Part shown: in pieces, positions 26,137 to 32,263 of the stretch | How positions within the stretch are numbered: position 1 is the first letter of the stretch | Layout of the letters: every line of letters begins with the position of its first letter | From: Paracoccaceae bacterium | GTDB taxonomy: Bacteria > Pseudomonadota > Alphaproteobacteria > Rhodobacterales > Rhodobacteraceae | Assembly: GCA_028285485.1 (NCBI GenBank) | Contig: JANQPC010000058.1 | Coordinates: 1-32,263 of the forward strand | Direction: 5' to 3' | DNA length: 32,263 nucleotides | Translations under genes and position numbers: made by a program | The notes under the pieces: model-generated | Told to the model about the DNA's origin: nothing | What the model saw: only the letters and a program-made list of their open reading frames with translations | Databases searched by the model: none

Positions 26137-27354
26137 TTAGCGATCAATCTCCCCGAAGACCACATCCATCGTACCGATGATCGCGGCCACATCGGCGAGC
26201 TGGTGGCCCTTGGCGACGTGATCCATCGCCTGGAGGTGCAGAAAGCCCGGCGCGCGGAGTTTGGCGCGGTAGGGGCGGTTCGTGCCATCGGCCACGAGAT
26301 ACACGCCGAACTCCCCCTTCGGCGCCTCGACGGCGGCATAGACCTCGCCCGCGGGCACATGGAAGCCCTCGGTGTAGAGCTTGAAGTGGTGGATCAGCGC
26401 TTCCATCGAGGTTTTCATCTCGCCCCGCGGCGGCGGGGTGATCTTGCCGCGGGCCAGCACATCGCCCTGCCCGTCAGGCGCGCGCAACTTTTCGCAGGCC
26501 TGTTTGATAATCTTGAGGCTTTCATACATCTCGGCCATGCGCACGAGGTAGCGATCGTAGCAATCGCCGTTTTTGCCGACGGGGATCAGAAACTCGAACT
26601 CATCGTAGCATTCATAGGGCTGGGCGCGTCGCAGATCCCAGGCCAGCCCCGAGCCGCGCACCATCACGCCCGAAAAGCCCCATTCAAGGATCTCTTCCTC
26701 GGTCACGACCCCAATATCGGCGTTGCGCTGCTTGAAGATGCGGTTCTCCGTCAGCAGCCCATCGATATCTTCGAGCACCTTTGGGAATTCGTCCGCCCAA
26801 GTATCGATATCGTCGATCAGTTCGGGCGGCAGATCCTGATGCACCCCGCCGGGGCGGAAATAGGCCGCGTGCAGGCGGGCGCCGCAGGCGCGTTCGTAGA
26901 AGATCATCAGCTTCTCGCGCTCTTCAAACCCCCAGAGCGGGGGGGTCAGCGCGCCCACATCCATCGCCTGCGTGGTCACGTTCAGCAGGTGGTTCAGAAT
27001 GCGCCCGATCTCGGAATACAGCACCCGGATCAGCGAGGCCCGGCGCGGCACCTCCACGCCCGTGAGCTTTTCGATCGCCAGGCACCAGGCGTGTTCCTGG
27101 TTCATCGGCGCCACGTAATCGAGCCGGTCGAAATAGGGCAGGTTCTGCAGGTAGGTGCGGCTTTCCATCAGCTTTTCGGTGCCGCGGTGGAGCAGCCCGA
27201 TATGGGGATCGCAACGTTCCACGATCTCCCCATCCAGCTCCAGCACCAGCCGCAGAACACCATGCGCCGCAGGATGTTGCGGGCCGAAGTTGATGTTGAA
27301 ATTCCGGATCTTCTGCTCGCCGGTGAGCGCGTCTTCGAAATTCGAGCCGTCCAT
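26137..27354 (-). CDS. nuoD: NADH-quinone oxidoreductase subunit D
   Basis: This 405-residue 49-kDa-type subunit forms the quinone-binding pocket with NuoB. The signatures [15 protein letters not shown] (with the quinone-site His), [14 protein letters not shown] and [16 protein letters not shown] are present, as is the C-terminal [19 protein letters not shown]. nuoC and nuoD are separate genes here, as in other alphaproteobacteria, but two unrelated genes lie between them. It starts 4 bases after the sulfotransferase stop. Confidence 0.98.
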   Translation of the reverse strand: MDGSNFEDALTGEQKIRNFNINFGPQHPAAHGVLRLVLELDGEIVERCDPHIGLLHRGTEKLMESRTYLQNLPYFDRLDYVAPMNQEHAWCLAIEKLTGVEVPRRASLIRVLYSEIGRILNHLLNVTTQAMDVGALTPPLWGFEEREKLMIFYERACGARLHAAYFRPGGVHQDLPPELIDDIDTWADEFPKVLEDIDGLLTENRIFKQRNADIGVVTEEEILEWGFSGVMVRGSGLAWDLRRAQPYECYDEFEFLIPVGKNGDCYDRYLVRMAEMYESLKIIKQACEKLRAPDGQGDVLARGKITPPPRGEMKTSMEALIHHFKLYTEGFHVPAGEVYAAVEAPKGEFGVYLVADGTNRPYRAKLRAPGFLHLQAMDHVAKGHQLADVAAIIGTMDVVFGEIDR

Positions 27355-27358
27355 GATC

Positions 27359-28234
27359 TCACACCTTCGCTAGCGTTGGCTGCCAGCGGGGATGGGTTTG
27401 GCCCATCACCCGGCCGACATGTTCGTATTGCGTATCAAGCCAGGCGCGCGCCTCGGCGCGTTGTTCCGGCCGCATCTCAAGGCTCTGGCCGCCATGCACC
27501 ACCCCTTTCGGCGCCCGCAAGGGCGCGATGCCGAGAAAGGCGCAGATCTGATCCAGCCCGGGGCCTTCGAAAAGATCCTCGTAAAAGCCCACATGCCGCC
27601 GGGCCGGGGCCACGGCGCCAAAGAGCGCCTCAAGCGCCCGCCGGTAATCGCAGCGGACGCTGATCTGATCTTCTTTGCCCTTCAGCGTGCGCCGGAAGAT
27701 TGCATCCGCGCGATCGCGGGTCAGAACCCCGTCGGGCGCGCGGCGCGCGGCCATCATGCGCACATGGCTCCAAAGCCGCTCCACCGGATCGCGGAGCAGG
27801 TAGACAAAGCGCACATCGGGCGCCATCGCGGCCATCTGCGCGAGGCGCTCGCGGGACAGAAGCGCATAGGCTGGCGTGACATCGCCCACCACGGCCCGCC
27901 GCCCGGCGCCCGCACGAAGGTACTCAAGGTAGGGCGCGTCTGCCCCGCCCCCTTCGCGCAAGACGTCAAGATAAGCCTCGTGATCGGCGATCCGCGCCTG
28001 GATGCGGCGGCGGGCGAAGAAGCTCGCGGCTTCGGCCTTGCGCACAAGCCGCTTCCGCGCCGCCTCAACCTCGGCAATCCGCCGCGCCTCTTTCCCGGCA
28101 TCGATGGTATCGAAGTAATGCAGTTCCTTGATCCCGCGCAGATGCACGTCGCGATGCCCCGAAAGCGCGCTGTAAAGCCAGCTTGTGCCCGCCTTCGTGG
28201 CCCCGATGCAGAGGAAGATGCGCGGATCGGCCAT
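27359..28234 (-). CDS. sulfotransferase-family protein
   Basis: The start at 28234 gives a 291-residue protein beginning [20 protein letters not shown]. This matches the 5'-phosphosulfate loop of PAPS-dependent sulfotransferases (residues 12-20, normally PKxGTT/S). KELHYF (36-41), GDVTPAY (117-123) and the 3'-phosphate motif [10 protein letters not shown] (148-157) follow, as in the heparan-type Sulfotransfer family. It would transfer sulfate from PAPS to an unknown acceptor. There is no signal peptide. A longer frame to 28435 overlaps the small membrane-protein gene and is rejected. It sits 5 bases after that gene and 4 bases before nuoD. No obvious link to respiration. Confidence 0.85.
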   Translation of the reverse strand: MADPRIFLCIGATKAGTSWLYSALSGHRDVHLRGIKELHYFDTIDAGKEARRIAEVEAARKRLVRKAEAASFFARRRIQARIADHEAYLDVLREGGGADAPYLEYLRAGAGRRAVVGDVTPAYALLSRERLAQMAAMAPDVRFVYLLRDPVERLWSHVRMMAARRAPDGVLTRDRADAIFRRTLKGKEDQISVRCDYRRALEALFGAVAPARRHVGFYEDLFEGPGLDQICAFLGIAPLRAPKGVVHGGQSLEMRPEQRAEARAWLDTQYEHVGRVMGQTHPRWQPTLAKV

Positions 28235-28239
28235 CGCGG

Positions 28240-28413
28240 CTACTGCACCCGATCCCGGAACGCCATGATCCACAAGAGCACCAGCGCGAATATCGGCACA
28301 ATGGCGAAGATGGCGAGCCAGTTCGGCAGCCCGAATTTCGGCAGGAGCCGCCAGAAGGGCACGGCCACCAGAATGCCGGTGAGGATCAGCCCAAGTAAGC
28401 TTCCGCCGCCCAT
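28240..28413 (-). CDS. 57-aa small membrane protein between nuoC and the sulfotransferase
   Basis: This short gene is found by reading the minus strand directly after nuoC. The ATG at 28413 overlaps the nuoC stop by one base (TAATG), and TAG is at 28240-28242. The product has two hydrophobic helices (LLGLILTGILVAVPFW and LAIFAIVPIFALVLLWIMAF) with a KFGLPN turn and a charged end (FRDRVQ). The one-base overlap with nuoC and the 5-base distance to the next start support it. Function unknown. Its position suggests a small membrane partner of complex I or of the sulfotransferase. Confidence 0.72.
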   Translation of the reverse strand: MGGGSLLGLILTGILVAVPFWRLLPKFGLPNWLAIFAIVPIFALVLLWIMAFRDRVQ

Positions 28414-29018
28414 TACGATCCCTCCGTCTTTTCATCCCCCGGCAGGATGTATTCGGCGCCTTCCCAGGGGCTCATGAAATCGAACTGCCGGTATTCCTGC
28501 ACAAGGCTTACAGGTTCGTAGACAACGCGCTTCCGCGCCTCGTCATAGCGCACTTCGGTGTAGCCGGTGGTGGGGAAATCCTTGCGCAGCGGATGGCCGC
28601 GAAAGCCGTAATCGGTGAGGATCCGGCGCAGATCGGGATGGCCCGAGAACAGGATCCCGAACATATCGAACACTTCGCGTTCGAACCAGTTGGCCGAAGG
28701 GTGAACCTCGGTGATCGAGGCCACCATATCCTCTTCCCGCACCGAAAGCCTCAGGCGAATGCGCTGGTTCTGCCGCATCGAAAGGAAATGGTAGACCACA
28801 TCGTAACGCGGCTCTCGATCGGGGTGATCGACGGCGGTGATATCGACAAGCGAGGTGAACTGGCAGCTCCGGTCCGCCTTCAGAAAATCGACGAAGCTGA
28901 CGAAAGACGAGGGCGTGATCTGCATCGTCAGCTCGTCATGGGCGATCTCCCAGCGGATCACGCAATCGGGGCGCTTGGCTTCGATATGCTGGCCCAGTTC
29001 GGTGAGTGCGTCAGTCAT
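28413..29018 (-). CDS. nuoC: NADH-quinone oxidoreductase subunit C
   Basis: This 201-residue 30-kDa-type subunit of the connecting module has the signature [20 protein letters not shown] and the [19 protein letters not shown] segment. The start [18 protein letters not shown] is normal. It is a separate gene, not fused to nuoD. The 274 bases upstream, after nuoB, hold no clear gene, and the ribosome site (AGAG) is weak. Confidence 0.97.
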   Translation of the reverse strand: MTDALTELGQHIEAKRPDCVIRWEIAHDELTMQITPSSFVSFVDFLKADRSCQFTSLVDITAVDHPDREPRYDVVYHFLSMRQNQRIRLRLSVREEDMVASITEVHPSANWFEREVFDMFGILFSGHPDLRRILTDYGFRGHPLRKDFPTTGYTEVRYDEARKRVVYEPVSLVQEYRQFDFMSPWEGAEYILPGDEKTEGS

Positions 29019-29292
29019 TTCTAGCAGCTCTTTTGATCATTTTCGGGCATCTGCGGTGGCCGGCAAGCTTGCCAATCGCGGCAAGGTGGCATCGCGAAAA
29101 CGCCGCCTGCCCTGCCAGGTTGAGCTGGGATCTTGGAGGGATGGGTTCGGACAATTGCCGAAGCTCTGTGTAACCAGCTGCGCGGTCGTTCATTGCGCAT
29201 TGCGCTTTTCACACCCATGCCCAAGCCAAACCTCTGGAGAGAGACCGCATTTCCAACGGCCCCCTCTTCAGGCGACAGGCTTCGGGGGTCTT
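29019..29292. other. 274-base gap between nuoB and nuoC
   Basis: A 60-codon minus-strand frame (29011-29193) overlaps the nuoC start by 8 bases but has no ribosome site and unremarkable composition, so I do not call it. CCCCC (29260-29264) and GGGGG (29284-29288) could pair in the mRNA. TTGCC/GGCAA and GCGCA/TGCGC short inverted repeats are also present. I see no promoter. Such a gap is unusual in this compact operon. Confidence 0.45.
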
Positions 29293-30176
<884 letters not shown>

Positions 30177-30218
30177 GGCTCCCTCGGCAGGCAGGCCCGC
30201 CGGCTATTGGCTGCGCTA

Positions 30219-30247
30219 CACCTATATCCGGCCCCATGGGCGGTCAA
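30219..30247 (-). promoter_or_regulatory. probable nuo operon promoter
   Basis: On the minus strand TTGACC (30247-30242) is followed after 17 bases by TAGGTG (30224-30219) or after 15 bases by TATAGG (30226-30221). The start of transcription would fall near 30212, giving a leader of about 35-40 bases with the GGGAG site. It lies in the 120-base gap between nuoA and the preceding operon. Confidence 0.45.
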
Positions 30248-30296
30248 TCCAACCCCGGCCCTGCGCGGCTTTTGCGGGACGTTTGGGCGCATCCGG

Positions 30297-30680
30297 CTAC
30301 GCAACCCGGGGCGCGAAGGTGATCACAAGGGCAGATATCAGCATCGCAACGGTCACCGGCCCCCAAAGCCGCCGTTCCGGCGCCGATCGGGCAAGCGTAT
30401 GCGAGAGGGTTGTGAAAACCGTTACCACAAGCGTGGCCCAGACGGCCCAACCGGGTGGCATCCATCCGATCACGCCCGCCGCCCCGGCCATCGTGGCGCC
30501 CATCGAAAGAAAGAGGGCCGATTGCGCCAGCGCCCCGAACCGCACCGCGCGCGGCAGGCGGCCCCGGAACTCGCCGCCGAGCGTTAGGTGGCCCCAGGGC
30601 GCGCCCGAGGCCAGCGCGAATTGCACCCCCGCGGCCAGCGCCGCCAGTAGCCCGTAAAGCGCGCCCGCAAAGGTGATCAT
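30297..30680 (-). CDS. four-helix membrane protein of unknown function
   Basis: The ATG at 30680 overlaps the hydratase stop by 4 bases (ATGA), so it is preferred over the ATG at 30692. The 127-residue product has four hydrophobic segments (ITFAGALYGLLAALAAGVQF, FGALAQSALFLSMGATMAGA, WATLVVTVFTTLSHTLA, VTVAMLISALVITFA). I recognise no family. It is the last gene of the leucine-catabolism operon and stops about 120 bases before nuoA. Confidence 0.7.
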   Translation of the reverse strand: MITFAGALYGLLAALAAGVQFALASGAPWGHLTLGGEFRGRLPRAVRFGALAQSALFLSMGATMAGAAGVIGWMPPGWAVWATLVVTVFTTLSHTLARSAPERRLWGPVTVAMLISALVITFAPRVA

Positions 30681-31462
30681 CCCGGCGCCCATGGCGGATC
30701 GCGTTTTTCGAAGAAGGCGGCGATCCCCTCCTCAGCCTCATCGCTTTCCCAGCGGCGGATCAGCGCCTCGATGCTTGCCTCGATCACCGCCTCATCCACC
30801 TTCGGGCCCAGGCGGCGGGCAAGCGCCTTGGCCTCGGCCACCGCACCCGGCGCGGCGGTGAGATAGGGCGCCACCTCGCGCTCTACCGCCGCATCAAGCG
30901 CATCGGCGGGCACCGCGCGCGCCAGTACGCCCAAGCCAACCGCCTCCTCCGCGCCGAAAAGCCGGGGCGAGAAAAACACCCGCCGCGCCGATGCGGCCCC
31001 GATCCGCGCGATCACATGGGGGCCGATTGTGGCCGGAATCAGCCCCAGCCGCGTCTCCGTCAGCCCGAACCGCGCGCCCTCGGCGCCAATCGCCACATCG
31101 CAAACGCAGGCGAGCCCCACGCCCCCGCCGAAGGCATTGCCATGGATCCGCCCGATCAGCGGCTTCGGCAGTGCGTTCAGCGCCTGAAGCATCCCCGCAA
31201 GCGCCCGCGCCGCATCCGCGCGATCCGCAGCATCGCCGCCCATCTGCGCCTCCATCCAGCGCAGATCGCCCCCGGCGCAGAAGCTCTTGCCCTCGGCGGC
31301 GAGGATCACGACGCGCACGCCTGCATCCGCCCCGAGCTCGTCTGCCGCCCCACGCAGCTCTGCGATCATCTCCGCCGACAGCGCATTGTGCTTTTCGGCC
31401 CGCGCGAGGGTGAGTGTTGCCACCCCGCGCCCGTCGCGCGATATCTCAACTGTTCTCGCCAT
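30677..31462 (-). CDS. liuC: enoyl-CoA hydratase, methylglutaconyl-CoA hydratase-like
   Basis: The chosen start at 31462 gives 261 residues; GGAGGGG precedes it and it overlaps the lyase gene by 17 bases. The crotonase oxyanion-hole motifs FCAGGDLRWM (61-70) and GNAFGGGVGL (108-117) are seen. The segment FGLTETRLGLIPATIGPHV, with Glu136, is typical of the AUH/LiuC branch. That branch hydrates 3-methylglutaconyl-CoA to HMG-CoA in leucine or isovalerate degradation. The next enzyme in that pathway, HMG-CoA lyase, is encoded directly upstream, which strongly supports the assignment. Confidence 0.85.
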   Translation of the reverse strand: MARTVEISRDGRGVATLTLARAEKHNALSAEMIAELRGAADELGADAGVRVVILAAEGKSFCAGGDLRWMEAQMGGDAADRADAARALAGMLQALNALPKPLIGRIHGNAFGGGVGLACVCDVAIGAEGARFGLTETRLGLIPATIGPHVIARIGAASARRVFFSPRLFGAEEAVGLGVLARAVPADALDAAVEREVAPYLTAAPGAVAEAKALARRLGPKVDEAVIEASIEALIRRWESDEAEEGIAAFFEKRDPPWAPG

Positions 31463-32263
31463 TGCCCCTCCGCATCGCCTGCGCGAGGCTTGCCGCTTCG
31501 GCCAGCACCGCGCTGTCGAGCCCTGTCTCAAACCCCCGTCCCGCGAGATGGGCCGCCACATCTTCTGTGGCCACATTGCCGGCAGCACCCGGCGCATAGG
31601 GGCAACCGCCAAGCCCGCCCGCGGCGGCATCAAACACCCGCAGACCCCGCACCAACGCAGCATCGATGTTTTCAAGCGCCCGGCCCGCCGTGGCGTGGAA
31701 ATGCCCCGCCAGCGCGCCAGCCGCTGCAACGCCAAGCACCGCTGAAAGCATCGCATCCACCGTTTCGGGCCGCCCCTGCCCGATCGTATCGCCAAGCGAG
31801 ATCTCGTAGCAGCCCATCGCCAGAAGCGCTTCGGCCACCCGCGCCACCGCCCCGGGCGGGGTGGGCCCGTCATAGGGGCAATCGGTTACGCAGGAGACAT
31901 AGCCGCGAAGCGGCAGCCCCGCCGCCAGAGTTGCTTCGGCGACCGGCGCAAAGCGTTCGAGGCTTTCCGAAATCGTGGCATTGAGGTTGGCTTTCGAGAA
32001 CCCTTCGGACGCCGAGGCGAAAATCGCGATCTCGTCCGCACCGGCATCCTGCGCGCGGGCAAAACCCTTCAGGTTCGGGGCCAGCGCCGCATAGCGCACG
32101 CCCGGGGCCCGCGCGATGCCCGCCAGCACCTCGGCCCCATCGGCCATCTGCGGCACCCAGCGGGGGGATACGAAACTGGCCGCCTCGATCCGCCGGAAAC
32201 CTGCGCGCGAAAGGCAATCAACCAGCGCGATCTTCTCTGCCGCCGGAATCAGGCGCGGCTCGT
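31446..32263 (-). CDS. hydroxymethylglutaryl-CoA lyase (5' end outside window)
   Basis: The frame runs in from the right edge, with no start in the window. Visible are IPAAEKIALVDCLSRAGF, RIEAASFVSPRWVPQMADG and the C-terminal signature loop GGCPYAPGAAGNVATEDV, with the catalytic Cys. The enzyme splits HMG-CoA into acetyl-CoA and acetoacetate, the last step of leucine degradation. The liu-type operon probably continues beyond the window (isovaleryl-CoA dehydrogenase and methylcrotonyl-CoA carboxylase would be expected). Confidence 0.93.
   Translation of the reverse strand, partial: EPRLIPAAEKIALVDCLSRAGFRRIEAASFVSPRWVPQMADGAEVLAGIARAPGVRYAALAPNLKGFARAQDAGADEIAIFASASEGFSKANLNATISESLERFAPVAEATLAAGLPLRGYVSCVTDCPYDGPTPPGAVARVAEALLAMGCYEISLGDTIGQGRPETVDAMLSAVLGVAAAGALAGHFHATAGRALENIDAALVRGLRVFDAAAGGLGGCPYAPGAAGNVATEDVAAHLAGRGFETGLDSAVLAEAASLAQAMRRGNGENS

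Noticed and set aside
28235-28435. N-terminal extension of the sulfotransferase
   Set aside because: It overlaps the 57-aa membrane-protein gene and the end of nuoC in another frame and shows no homology; the family motif begins right after the ATG at 28234.
29011-29193. 60-codon frame between nuoB and nuoC
   Set aside because: No ribosome site, no recognisable features and composition unlike the neighbours; the 8-base overlap with nuoC alone is not enough.

Overview
The window looks like a GC-rich alphaproteobacterial chromosome, most likely from the Rhodobacteraceae (Rhodobacter/Paracoccus/Roseobacter relatives). This rests on recognisable proteins and gene order: a full 14-gene nuo (respiratory complex I) operon with many extra reading frames between the nuo genes, as described for Paracoccus and Rhodobacter, and the downstream series nuoN-birA-coaX-rnj that is common in alphaproteobacteria. 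I see no insertion sequence, phage gene, CRISPR array, tRNA or rRNA.

Layout. Positions 1-1.9 kb hold the tail of an unidentified plus-strand gene and three small minus-strand metabolic genes (an SDR-like protein, an NTF2-like protein, a cupin). Then come two plus-strand genes, prfC (peptide-chain release factor 3) and a RhlE-like DEAD-box RNA helicase, separated by about 570 bases without a convincing gene. That gap carries two perfect DnaA boxes and a terminator-like hairpin. A small tautomerase gene follows the helicase and runs a few bases into the convergent end of rnj.

From about 30.2 kb down to 5.9 kb the minus strand reads as one long transcription unit: nuoA-B-C-(57-aa membrane protein)-(sulfotransferase)-nuoD-E-(membrane protein with helix-hairpin-helix domain)-(74-aa membrane protein)-nuoF-(lipoprotein)-(secreted protein)-(DUF3291)-(DUF5333-like)-nuoG-(lipoprotein)-nuoH-I-(secreted protein)-(CMD family)-nuoJ-(secreted protein)-nuoK-L-(82-aa membrane protein)-nuoM-N-birA-coaX-rnj. 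Nearly all junctions overlap by 1-17 bases or are only a few bases apart. The larger gaps are nuoB/nuoC (274 nt), nuoD/nuoE (72 nt, with hairpins), nuoE/HhH gene (46 nt), HhH gene/74-aa gene (210 nt), 74-aa gene/nuoF (37 nt) and 161-aa gene/nuoK (74 nt).

The nuo genes encode the NADH-oxidising arm (E, F, G), the connecting arm (B, C, D, I) and the membrane arm (A, H, J, K, L, M, N). Thirteen additional genes are embedded in the operon and six of them encode proteins with a signal peptide or lipobox. Three of those six, all between nuoF and nuoG, appear to be diverged copies of one two-cysteine family. NuoE carries a C-terminal helix-hairpin-helix domain that is nearly repeated in the membrane protein encoded next to it. 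These accessory genes are the most interesting content here.

Upstream of nuoA (30.3-32.3 kb) is the end of a leucine-degradation operon: hydroxymethylglutaryl-CoA lyase (cut by the window edge), a methylglutaconyl-CoA hydratase-like crotonase, and a four-helix membrane protein.
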